Origin: Streptomyces sp. HUAS CB01
Lineage (GTDB): Bacteria > Actinomycetota > Actinomycetes > Streptomycetales > Streptomycetaceae
Assembly: GCF_030406905.1 (NCBI RefSeq)
Contig: NZ_CP129137.1
Coordinates: 7,099,501-7,163,500, forward strand
DNA length: 64,000 nt
Direction: 5' to 3'
Shown piece after piece: positions 18,929 to 27,082 of this stretch. The notes beneath the pieces were generated by a model. The model worked only from the letters and a program-made list of their open reading frames with translations. It did no database searches and had not been told where the DNA came from. Each line of letters begins with the position of its first letter. Within the stretch, counting starts at the first letter, position 1. The position numbers were made by a program, and so were the translations under genes.

Positions 18929-20638
18929 GTGCCGCACGACGAGTCGCATGACGCAGAACAGCCGGACGGCCGGGGAGATCCGCCGGTGACGGACTTCCCC
19001 GTCCGGCCGGAACCGACGAGGAACGGTCCCGTCACGGACCGGGTGGTCTTCGGCGTCACGGCCGTCCTCACGGTCGCGTTCGTGGTCTGGGGCTCCGTCG
19101 CCACGGACACACTCGAGCGCGTGTCCAGCGGCATGCTGTCGGCACTCATCCACAACGGCGGCTGGGCGTTCGTCCTGGCCGCCTCCGGCTTCGTGATCTT
19201 CGCGCTCTGGCTCGCCATGAGCCGCTACGGACGGATCCCGCTGGGCCGGGAGGACGAGGAACCCGAGTTCCGCACCGTCTCCTGGATCGCGATGATGTTC
19301 AGCGCGGGCATGGGCATCGGCCTGATGTTCTACGGAGTCAGCGAACCCCTCGCCCACTTCACCGACCCGCCGCCGGGCACCGATCCCGCCGACGCGGCCC
19401 AGTCCATGCAGACGGCGATGGCCACGACGCTGTTCCACTGGACGCTGCACCCGTGGGCCATCTACGCCGTCGTCGGCCTCGCCATCGCGTACAGCACCTT
19501 CCGGCGCCGCCGCCGCCAGACGGTCAGCGCGGTCTTCGAGCCGCTGATCGGCAGGAAGCACGCCTACGGATGGGGCGGACGGGTCATCGACATCCTCGCC
19601 ATCTTCGCCACGCTGTTCGGCTCGGCCGCCTCCCTCGGACTCGGCGCCCTCCAGATCGGCAGCGGCGTCAGCGAACTGGGCTGGATGACCAGGGTGAGCA
19701 CGGCGCTGCTCGTCGTCATCATCGCCGTGCTGACGCTCGCGTTCGTCCTCTCCGCCGTCTCCGGCATCGAGAAGGGCATCCAGTGGCTGTCCAACACCAA
19801 CATGGTGCTGGCCCTGCTGCTCGCCGTGTTCCTCTTCGTCGCCGGACCGACCGTCATCGTGCTCGACCTCCTCCCCACCTCGATCGCCACCTACTTCGGC
19901 GAACTGCCGCAGCTGATCGGCCGGACCGAGGCGTCCAGCGGTGCCGGGGTCGCCGACTGGCTCGGCAACTGGACGGTCTTCTACTGGGCCTGGTGGATCT
20001 CCTGGACACCGTTCGTGGGCATGTTCATCGCCCGTATCAGCCGCGGCCGGACCATCCGCCAGTTCGTCGGCGGCGTGATCCTCGTGCCCAGCGCGGTCAG
20101 CCTCTGCTGGTTCGCGATCTTCGGCGGTACGGCGATGACGCTCCGGGAGCGCGGCCGGCTGGGCGAGGAGGCCACGCCCGAGGGCCGGCTGTTCGCGGTG
20201 CTCCAGCAGTACCCCGCCGCCACGGTCACGAGCCTGCTCGTGATGGTCCTGGTCGGCATCTTCTTCGTCTCCGGCGCCGACGCGGCGTCCCTCGTGATGG
20301 GCACGCTGTCGCAGAAGGGCGCCCTGGAGCCGGGCCGTTCCGTGGTGGTGTTCTGGGGCACCGTCACCGGCGCCGTCGCGGCCGTGATGCTGCTGATCGG
20401 CGGCGGGAAGGGCGACGCGCTCGCCGGACTGCAGAATCTCACGATCCTGGTCGCGGCACCGTTCCTCGTGGTGATGATCGCGATGTGCTTCGCGCTGATG
20501 CGCGATCTGCGCCACGATCCGATCATCGTGCGCGGCGAACGCGGCGAGGAGGCCGTCGATCTCGCCGTCATCGCGGGACACGAGAAGTACGACGGCGCGT
20601 TCGAGCTCCGCATCGGGCCGACCCCACCGGAGAAGTGA
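18929..20638 (+). CDS. BCCT-family (betaine/choline/carnitine) transporter
   Basis: 569 residues with a GTG start. About 12 membrane helices follow a hydrophilic N-terminus of some 35 residues. The family signature is clear: WAIYAVVGLAIAYSTFRR, FWAWWISW-type WWISWTPFVGMFIARISRGRTIR and NTNMVLAL. It imports quaternary amines such as glycine betaine, usually for osmotic protection, driven by Na+ or H+. The C-terminal cytosolic tail (about 530-569) is short. A GTAGG/CCTAC inverted repeat at 18871-18884 lies in the upstream gap. The neighbouring D-amino-acid oxidase is convergent and not cotranscribed. Confidence 0.93.
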   Translation: MPHDESHDAEQPDGRGDPPVTDFPVRPEPTRNGPVTDRVVFGVTAVLTVAFVVWGSVATDTLERVSSGMLSALIHNGGWAFVLAASGFVIFALWLAMSRYGRIPLGREDEEPEFRTVSWIAMMFSAGMGIGLMFYGVSEPLAHFTDPPPGTDPADAAQSMQTAMATTLFHWTLHPWAIYAVVGLAIAYSTFRRRRRQTVSAVFEPLIGRKHAYGWGGRVIDILAIFATLFGSAASLGLGALQIGSGVSELGWMTRVSTALLVVIIAVLTLAFVLSAVSGIEKGIQWLSNTNMVLALLLAVFLFVAGPTVIVLDLLPTSIATYFGELPQLIGRTEASSGAGVADWLGNWTVFYWAWWISWTPFVGMFIARISRGRTIRQFVGGVILVPSAVSLCWFAIFGGTAMTLRERGRLGEEATPEGRLFAVLQQYPAATVTSLLVMVLVGIFFVSGADAASLVMGTLSQKGALEPGRSVVVFWGTVTGAVAAVMLLIGGGKGDALAGLQNLTILVAAPFLVVMIAMCFALMRDLRHDPIIVRGERGEEAVDLAVIAGHEKYDGAFELRIGPTPPEK

Positions 20639-20643
20639 ACCCG

Positions 20644-20679
20644 GGCCGCCGCCTGGGGGCTTCCGGCCCGGCGGCGGCC
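20644..20679 (+). terminator. Hairpin after the BCCT transporter gene
   Basis: A perfect 10-bp stem (GGCCGCCGCC / GGCGGCGGCC) with a 16-nt loop begins five bases after the stop. It probably terminates the transporter transcript and may also act on the convergent oxidase gene. Confidence 0.6.
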
Positions 20680-20824
20680 GTGGTCACGGGCCGGCGCCGG
20701 GCCTCCGGTCACGGCCGGGCCTCGTCGGACCCGCCGGCAGCTGTCCGTCCGCGTCGTCGCGGGCCGGCTCCCGGCCCTCGTCCGCCGCCGACCGGTCGTC
20801 GACCAGGCAGGTCCCACGGGCCCG

Positions 20825-21781
20825 TCAGCCGGCCAGGTCCGCCGCCGCCCGAGCACACCCCCAGGCGACCGTCACACCCGCCCCGCCGTGCCCGTAGTTG
20901 TGGACCAGACGCGTGCCGTACGGCCCCGGAACCGCCGCCAGCCGCACCCCACCCGAGCGCACCGGGCGCAGACCGACCCGGTGGGCGAGGACCGGCGCGT
21001 CCGCGATCTCCGGGCGCACACGGGCGCACCGGCGGACGATCGCCTCGGCCGTCGCCGGGTCCGGCTCCGTCGACCAGGCCCCCTCGACCGCGGTACCGCC
21101 GAGGACGAGCCGGCCCGGCTGCGGGAAGAAGTACGTCAGCTCGCTCGACGCCTCGTCGGCGGCGGCGAACCACGAGTCGAACCCGGGGTTCTCCACGAGC
21201 ACCAACTGCCCCCGCACGGGCGTGAGCCGCGGGTCCGGCACCAGCTCACGCGCCGCGAGACCCGTGCAGTTGACCACGACCGGGGCCTCGGCCGACGCCT
21301 CGTCGAGCGAACCGGCCGTACGGAGCTCCACGGTGCCGCCCGCCGCCTCGAACCGGGCACGCAGCCAGCCCAGATGAGCGGGCATGTCGATGAGCGGCAG
21401 CCGCGCCCGGACCCCGGTGGCGACCCCCGCCGGCCGCTCGCCGGGCGCCGCCTCCCGCACCATCCCGGCGAGTTCACGGGCCCAGGGCCCGAGCGCGGCG
21501 GGCGAGACGCCCGACTGCACTCCCGGCACCAGCCGGACCCCGGTCTCCGCCGGCCTCGTCGCCAACTCCTCGTACACCCTCAGCGACGTCAGCGACCACG
21601 CGCCGACCAGCGCCGCCGGCTCGATCCGGTACGGCCACCACAAGGCGCCCGCCACCGCCGACGTCGTCGCCTCTGCGGGCTCACGGGTCCACATGCGCAC
21701 CCGCCGCCCGCGCTCGGCGAGTTCGACCGCCGTCGTCAGCCCGATGACCCCGCCGCCCACCACGATCACTTCGCCGCCCAT
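20825..21781 (-). CDS. D-amino-acid oxidase
   Basis: 318 residues. The FAD-binding Rossmann motif is at the start (VVGGGVIGLTTAVELAERG). VAGALWWPYR, TGLAAREL, PVRGQLVLV and the C-terminal VHNYGHGGAGVTVAWGCA are typical for DAO. The Tyr/Arg substrate residues likely lie in YFFPQ and the GLRPVR segment. It oxidises D-amino acids to keto acids, ammonia and H2O2. It is the last gene on its strand here, with 66 bp to a divergent gene upstream. Confidence 0.92.
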   Translation of the reverse strand: MGGEVIVVGGGVIGLTTAVELAERGRRVRMWTREPAEATTSAVAGALWWPYRIEPAALVGAWSLTSLRVYEELATRPAETGVRLVPGVQSGVSPAALGPWARELAGMVREAAPGERPAGVATGVRARLPLIDMPAHLGWLRARFEAAGGTVELRTAGSLDEASAEAPVVVNCTGLAARELVPDPRLTPVRGQLVLVENPGFDSWFAAADEASSELTYFFPQPGRLVLGGTAVEGAWSTEPDPATAEAIVRRCARVRPEIADAPVLAHRVGLRPVRSGGVRLAAVPGPYGTRLVHNYGHGGAGVTVAWGCARAAADLAG

Positions 21782-21847
21782 GCCGGGACCGTAACGGAAT
21801 CACCGCCACCGCGCTCACATCGCGTCGCGGCCGGGAATACTCCGGAC

Positions 21848-22870
21848 ATGTCAGCCCAGTACGCGACGTTCGCCCTGGCCCCGGCCGCCCGGGCCGGGGG
21901 ATTCCTCGCCGACGGCGGCTTCGAGGTCCACCGCGACTTCCTGGACTTCGTCGTCGACGGCCGCCCCCTGCTCCTCCTGCTCTCCGGCCTCGATGCCGTA
22001 TCCCCGCTCGCCTCCGACGTGCCCCCGGCGATCCTCGCCCGCCAGGTGCGCGGACTGCTGCTGGAGGCGGAGGCCCCGCTGCCCGGCGGCCGCCACGTCC
22101 TCTACGGCTGCCCCGACTGCGAGGAACTCGGCTGCGGAGCCGTGACCGCCGTGATCGAGCGGCAGGGGAACGACGTCGTCTGGCGGGACTTCGCCTGGCA
22201 GACGGACGAGACCGCGGACCTGGAACTCAACGGCTACCCCGGGACGGGCCCGTTCCGATTCCGCGCCGACGAGTACCGTGCCGCACTGGAACGGCTCCTC
22301 GACGGCGCCGCTGCCGGGCCGCGCCGCCGGGTCCTGCTCATCGGCGCCCGTGCCACCGCCCTCGCCGGGCTGGCCGCCGCGCTCCGGACCATCGGCGTCG
22401 GTGCCGACATCGCCCGGGACACGGCGGCGGTCCCGGCGGAGGAACTGCGGACGTACGGTGCCGTGGTCTTCGCCGGCACGGTCACCGAGCCCGACCGGAC
22501 CGCGGTCAGGGCTGCCTTCAGCGGCGCCGGAGCGGACGTCGTCTGCGTCGACGCGCTCGCCGACGTCGCACCGCTCGTCGTCGCCCAGGTGGAGCAGGCG
22601 CTCTACCGGGCTCCCGCCGAACACCGCCGGCTGACCGGCCTCACCGCCACCGGCCGCACGGTATCGGTGACCGTCGCCTCCGTCTGCCGCGTCCGGCTGG
22701 TCGCCCACCGCCTCGACCGGCTCCACCGCACCCGTACCCACGAGGTCTTCGACGGCACCCTGGAGCCGGGCACCCACCGGATACCGCTGGACGGCAGCGC
22801 CGCGAGGGGGAGGTCGTTCGTGGTGGCGCGCGCGGGCGGGGGTGTCCTGGTGGCGGAGGTGACGGGCTGA
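21848..22870 (+). CDS. Uncharacterised oxidoreductase-like protein
   Basis: 340 residues, family not firmly recognised. The N-terminal part has a YGCPDCEELGCGAVT segment with three Cys that could bind metal or form a disulfide. The middle part (RRRVLLIGARATALAGLAAALRTIGVGADIA, about 155-185) looks like a Rossmann-type nucleotide or dehydrogenase-like segment, but the glycine pattern is not standard. The C-terminus (FDGTLEPGTHRIPLDG) is like short beta motifs. It is divergent from the D-amino-acid oxidase gene. Function open. Confidence 0.6.
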   Translation: MSAQYATFALAPAARAGGFLADGGFEVHRDFLDFVVDGRPLLLLLSGLDAVSPLASDVPPAILARQVRGLLLEAEAPLPGGRHVLYGCPDCEELGCGAVTAVIERQGNDVVWRDFAWQTDETADLELNGYPGTGPFRFRADEYRAALERLLDGAAAGPRRRVLLIGARATALAGLAAALRTIGVGADIARDTAAVPAEELRTYGAVVFAGTVTEPDRTAVRAAFSGAGADVVCVDALADVAPLVVAQVEQALYRAPAEHRRLTGLTATGRTVSVTVASVCRVRLVAHRLDRLHRTRTHEVFDGTLEPGTHRIPLDGSAARGRSFVVARAGGGVLVAEVTG

Positions 22871-23467
22871 GGCAGGCGCGACGGTCGCGGTGGGGCGGTG
22901 GCGGCACGCCGAGACGGGCGCCGTGGCTGCGCGGGTGGTGCGCCGAGAGGGGAGTCCTGGGGGTGGTGCGCCGAGACGGTGGTTCCGGCCGGTGCGCCGA
23001 GACGGTGGCCGTGGGCCGGCGTCGGACCGCGGGTGGTCGACGGCCGCGCGGGAGGTGTGGCGCTTCGTCGCCGGGGCAGCAGGACCCCGCCGGGTCGCGG
23101 ACTCGGGCCGGCAGGGGCTCGTGGCGGTGGTCGGGGTGCCGGTGGCGACGGTCGCGCGGGTGTCGACGGCCGGGCGGGGTGGGCGTCCGTCGCCCGGCCG
23201 GCCCGGGCCGCAGGGCCACCTTCCCGGCCCGGGCTGCCGGACCACCCGCCCGGGCTCCGGATCCGCACGCCGTCGTACGCCGTACGCGGTGCCGGCCGCC
23301 TGGGTGCCGGAGTCCGTCGGGCGGGCCACCGGGTCGCCCCGGCGCGTCCGGCCGGGTCCGGAGGAGTCCCCCGGACCCGGCCGTGCTGACCGTGGTGCCG
23401 GTCGCCGGCCGGTTCGCCCGGCCTCCGCACACTCGCCCGGCTGCTCTGACCTAGGATCGGTCCCCTG
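22871..23467. other. 597-bp gap with degenerate GGTGCGCCGAGA repeats
   Basis: Imperfect direct repeats built on GGTGCGCCGAGACGGTGG recur at about 22935, 22973 and 23001, with a related GGCACGCCGAGACGGG near 22908. The remainder is Gly/Arg-coding low-complexity GC sequence with several overlapping frames but no ribosome site or known family. The ABC-F promoter lies at its right end (TAGGAT at about 23452). Confidence 0.6.
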
Positions 23468-25105
23468 ATGACCGCAACCCTCGTCGCCAAGGACCTCGCC
23501 GCCGGACACGGCGACCGCACCCTCTTCGCCGGGCTCGACCTCGTCGTCGCCCCCGGTGACGTGATCGGCCTCGTCGGCGTCAACGGCGCCGGGAAGTCGA
23601 CCCTCCTCCGGCTGCTCGCCGGGCTCGACACCCCGGAACACGGTGAGCTGCGGCTCTCCCCGCCGACCGCCGTGGTGGGCCACCTGCCGCAGGAGCCGGA
23701 ACGGCGCGACGGGGAGTCCGTACGGGAGTTCCTCGCCCGCCGGACCGGGGTCGCCGCCGCCCAGAGCGCCATGGACGAGGCCACCCAGGGCCTCGTCGAC
23801 GGCACGCCGGGAGCCGACGACGCCTACGCGGCGAGCCTGGAGCGCTGGCTGGCGCTCGGCGGCGCCGACCTGGACGAGCGCGCCGAGGAGGTCGCCGGCA
23901 CCCTGGGCCTCGCCGTCGGCCTCGACCAGCCGATGACCTCCCTCTCCGGCGGACAGGCCGCCCGTGCCGGGCTCGCCTCACTGCTGCTGTCCCGCTACGA
24001 CGTCTTCCTCCTCGACGAGCCGACCAACGACCTCGACCTGGACGGTCTGGAGCGGCTGGAGGAGTTCGTCAGCGGGCTCCGCGCCGGCACGGTCGTCGTC
24101 AGCCACGACCGCGAGTTCCTCACCCGCACGGTCACCAAGGTCCTCGAACTCGACCTCGCCCAGCAGCAGATCACCCTCTACGGCGGCGGTTACGCCGCCT
24201 ACCTGGAGGAACGGGAGACCGCGCGGCGGCACGCCCGCGACGACTACGAGGAGTACGCCGACAAGAAGGCCGCCCTCGAGGGCCGGGCCCGGATGCAGCG
24301 CTCCTGGATGGACAAGGGCGTCAAGAACGCGCGGCGCAAGGCGGGCGACAACGACAAGATCGGTCGCAAGTTCCGCAGCGAGGCGAGCGAGAAGCAGGCC
24401 GCGAAGGCCCGCCAGACCCAGCGCATGATCGAACGCCTCGACGTGGTCGAGGAACCCCGCAAGGAGTGGGAGCTGCGGATGGAGATCGCGGCCGCGCCCC
24501 GCTCGGGGTCGGTCGTGGCGACCCTCCGTGACGCGGAGGTGCGGCGGGGCGACTTCCGGTTCGGGCCGGTGTCGCTGCAGATCGACTGGGCCGACCGCGT
24601 CGCCGTCACCGGTGCCAACGGTGCCGGCAAGTCGACGCTGCTCGCCGCCCTCCTCGGCAGACTGACCCTGGACGCCGGGCACGCGGCCCTCGGCTCCGGC
24701 GTCGTCGTCGGCGAGGTCGACCAGGCCCGCCGGCTGTTCCACGGCACGGACTCGCTGCTGGACGCGTTCTGCGCGGCGGTGCCCGACACCGAGCCCGCCG
24801 ACGTCCGCACCCTCCTCGCCAAGTTCGGCCTCAAGGCGGACCACGTCATGCGGCCGGCGGTGAGCCTGTCCCCGGGTGAACGGACCCGGGCGGCGCTTGC
24901 CCTGCTCCAGGGCAGGGGCGTCAATCTGCTCGTCCTCGACGAGCCCACGAACCACCTCGATCTGCCCGCCATCGAACAGCTGGAGTCCGCGCTCTCCTCG
25001 TACACGGGCACGCTGCTCCTGGTCACCCACGACCGGCGGATGCTGGACACCGTTCGCACGACCCGGCGCCTGGAAGTGGCGCACGGCAAGGTCACCGAGT
25101 CCTGA
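23468..25105 (+). CDS. ABC-F family ATPase (ribosome-associated type)
   Basis: 545 residues with two ABC domains and no membrane part. Walker A is GVNGAGKST (about residue 38) and GANGAGKST (about 382). The signature sequences are SLSGGQAARA and SLSPGERTRA. Walker B is LLDEPTNDLD and VLDEPTNHLD. A charged linker (about 245-320, EEYADKKAALEGRARMQRSW) separates the domains. ABC-F proteins work on the ribosome as translation factors or antibiotic-protection proteins; the exact role cannot be told here. No Shine-Dalgarno is visible. A -10-like TAGGAT ends about 11 nt before the ATG, suggesting an almost leaderless transcript. Confidence 0.93.
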   Translation: MTATLVAKDLAAGHGDRTLFAGLDLVVAPGDVIGLVGVNGAGKSTLLRLLAGLDTPEHGELRLSPPTAVVGHLPQEPERRDGESVREFLARRTGVAAAQSAMDEATQGLVDGTPGADDAYAASLERWLALGGADLDERAEEVAGTLGLAVGLDQPMTSLSGGQAARAGLASLLLSRYDVFLLDEPTNDLDLDGLERLEEFVSGLRAGTVVVSHDREFLTRTVTKVLELDLAQQQITLYGGGYAAYLEERETARRHARDDYEEYADKKAALEGRARMQRSWMDKGVKNARRKAGDNDKIGRKFRSEASEKQAAKARQTQRMIERLDVVEEPRKEWELRMEIAAAPRSGSVVATLRDAEVRRGDFRFGPVSLQIDWADRVAVTGANGAGKSTLLAALLGRLTLDAGHAALGSGVVVGEVDQARRLFHGTDSLLDAFCAAVPDTEPADVRTLLAKFGLKADHVMRPAVSLSPGERTRAALALLQGRGVNLLVLDEPTNHLDLPAIEQLESALSSYTGTLLLVTHDRRMLDTVRTTRRLEVAHGKVTES

Positions 25106-25118
25106 GGAAGGCCGAGCC

Positions 25119-25535
25119 ATGACGACCGACCCCCTGAACCGGCTGCTGGAACTCCTCGACAGCCTCGAATCCGTCGACGAGGCCATCGACCTCGCGGACG
25201 CCGTCGCGGCGTCGGGCGACCGTGCGCTGCTGCCGCGACTGGAGGCGGCGCTGGCACGCTTCATCGACGAAGGGAACTTCTACGCGCGCGAGATGCTGGG
25301 CGGTGTGATCGCGTCCCTGGGCGGCGTCGTCACGCTTCCGCTGCTGCTCCGCGCCTCGGCCGTCGACCTCGGCGACGACCAGGACGGCCTGGCGACAGAG
25401 ATCGTCGCCCTGGTGCAGTCCGATCCGGACGGGGCCCGCGCCCTGCTGGAGCCGCTGACGAAGGACACCGACCCGGTCGTCGCCGAACGGGCGGCCTGGG
25501 CGCTGCGCTTTCTGCCGGGGCCCTCGCACGCCTGA
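25119..25535 (+). CDS. Small HEAT-repeat-like helical protein
   Basis: 138 residues, family not named. The sequence alternates amphipathic helices (LLELLDSLESVDEAIDLADAV, LLPRLEAALARFIDEGN, LLEPLTKDTDPVVAERAAWALRFL) like HEAT/ARM-type scaffolds. The ATG at 25119 follows GAGGAAGG, 13 bp after the ABC-F stop, so the two genes are probably one operon. A binding role next to the ABC-F protein is possible but unproven. Confidence 0.75.
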   Translation: MTTDPLNRLLELLDSLESVDEAIDLADAVAASGDRALLPRLEAALARFIDEGNFYAREMLGGVIASLGGVVTLPLLLRASAVDLGDDQDGLATEIVALVQSDPDGARALLEPLTKDTDPVVAERAAWALRFLPGPSHA

Positions 25536-25540
25536 CCGCG

Positions 25541-25554
25541 GGAGGGCGCCCTCC
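25541..25554. repeat. Perfect 14-bp palindrome after the HEAT-like gene
   Basis: GGAGGGCGCCCTCC is self-complementary and starts five bases after the stop codon. It could be part of a terminator or a protein-binding site; there is no loop, so a hairpin would need rearrangement. The rest of the 277-bp gap to the next gene shows nothing clear. Confidence 0.5.
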
Positions 25555-25812
25555 GGCGGGCAGCGGGTGGCGGTCTCGCCCTGCCGGGGGCCCGGGACCG
25601 ACCGCTGCCCGTCCACGCCGGGACGCCCGTCACCGGCGGCCCCCGACGGCCCCGGCGCTGTGCAAGGCCGTGACGGACGCTCCCGGTCCCCGGACAGGAC
25701 GCTGCCGACCCGCCCTGGACTGCGGAGACACGTAGCCTGATCCCGGCCTCCGGTACGGACGTGACACCCGGGCCGTACGCAGCCCCGTACAGCGGAACGC
25801 CGGGCTACGGGA

Positions 25813-26325
25813 TCAGGCCGCCGTGGCGAGCAGTCCGCGCAGCGTGCCCCGGTGGAGGTCGGCGATCGGGGCCAGCAGGTCCGGGTGGCGCAGCAGCGGC
25901 GCCGCGCGGTGGTCGCGCTGACTGGGAACGGTCAGTCGTCGCGCGGCCCCCACCGAGCCGGCGCCGTGATGGGTGGCGGCGACGCAGACCGCCGCCGTGG
26001 CCGCGAGTTCCGCGTCGGCGAGCAGGCAGGCCGCCCAGCTGACGACGGTCTCGTCCACCCAGCTGCGCCAGACGCGTTCGGCCTCCTCCGGCGGGTGCAC
26101 GTCGGCGCCGGTGATCTCGTCGAGTCGTGCGGAGCCCCCGGGACCGAGCAGGTGCATCAGCTCCGCGTCCAGCACCGTGGGGTAGCGCAGGGCGGCGGCG
26201 ATGGTCGCCGCGTGTCCGGCCTGGGCCTCGGCCAGCGCACGGTCGAGCGCACCGGCCTCCGGCGGGAACGCCGAGAGCAGCCAGCGGGTGGCCGCTGCGA
26301 TGACGGGGGTCAGATCACTGGGCAT
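25813..26325 (-). CDS. Uncharacterised helical protein
   Basis: 170 residues from the ATG at 26325. Family not recognised. Almost all alpha-helical and Ala/Leu-rich, without membrane segments or signal peptide. LLGPGGSARLDEITGADVHPPEEAERVWRSWVDETV is the most conserved-looking stretch. No good ribosome site precedes this ATG, and the frame stays open far upstream into low-complexity DNA, so the start is uncertain. It stands alone on its strand. Confidence 0.6.
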   Translation of the reverse strand: MPSDLTPVIAAATRWLLSAFPPEAGALDRALAEAQAGHAATIAAALRYPTVLDAELMHLLGPGGSARLDEITGADVHPPEEAERVWRSWVDETVVSWAACLLADAELAATAAVCVAATHHGAGSVGAARRLTVPSQRDHRAAPLLRHPDLLAPIADLHRGTLRGLLATAA

Positions 26326-26730
26326 GCGGGGGAGACCGTCCTTGGCATGTGCTCGCCGTGGTTCTGCCGGGGCCGGCGAGCACCTCGCGCCGGGCGCGCG
26401 AGCGGCAGGCAAGCGTAAGGGCGCCGGCTCGCGGGCCGACAGGACGCAGGTCACAGCCGCCCTGCGTGCCCGTGTCGTCACGCGTGGTCGGAGGGACCGG
26501 AGGGGCGGGCGGAAGTACGTCACCCCGTGGTTCGCACCGTCGGCCACTGCCGACGTCAGGCGCGGGCCGTCGGGCATTCGCCCCGGGGGGACGCGCCCCG
26601 GCCGACCGCCGTCAGCCGGCCGGCGTCCGCGTTCCGTGCCCGGGCTGCCTTCACGGCCGACGGGCAACCGCCGTCCGTTACGTACCGGCCGCCGGGGCAC
26701 CGCGTCCTGCCCCTCGCCCCAGCGAACCGG
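26326..26730. other. Intergenic DNA before the 14-bp repeat array
   Basis: About 400 bp with no convincing gene. A 9-bp inverted repeat (TGCTCGCCG at 26350-26358, CGGCGAGCA at 26374-26382) lies just upstream of the minus-strand gene and could be part of its control region. The rest is plain GC-rich sequence. Confidence 0.5.
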
Positions 26731-27082
26731 AACCGGTCCACGGGGACCGCTCCACGCCGGCGGTCCACGCGAACCTGTCCATCGGAACCGGTCCCTGCGA
26801 ACCGGTCCCTGCGAACCGGTGCCTGCGAACCGGTGCCTGCGAACCGGTCCACGCGAACCTGCCCACCGGAGACGGTCCATCGGAAACGGTCCACCGAGGA
26901 AACGGTCCACCGGAACCGGTCCCTGCGAACCGGTCCCTGCGAACCGGTGCCTGCGAACCGGTCCACGCGAACCTGCCCACCGGAGACGGTCCACCGGAAA
27001 GGCGCCACCGGAACCGGTGCCGGCCAACCGTGGCCGCGCGGACCGGCCCCTGCGAACCGCTCCGCACGAACCCGTGGCCGCG
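26731..27082. repeat. About 25 tandem copies of a degenerate 14-bp unit
   Basis: The unit reads AACCGGTCCCTGCG, with common variants AACCGGTGCCTGCG, AACCGGTCCACGCG, AACCTGCCCACCGG and AAACGGTCCACCGG. Period 14 holds almost throughout, with an occasional 13- or 16-bp unit. Most copies contain the palindrome ACCGGT. Blocks of seven to nine units are themselves repeated (about 26787-26900 and 26928-27010). The last unit ends at 27082, one base before the tex stop codon. A 14-bp period is not a multiple of 3, so this is not a coding repeat. It is unlike CRISPR because there are no spacers. Confidence 0.92.

Noticed and set aside
26731..27082. CRISPR array
   Set aside because: The repeats are only 14 bp and contiguous, with no unique spacers and no cas genes.
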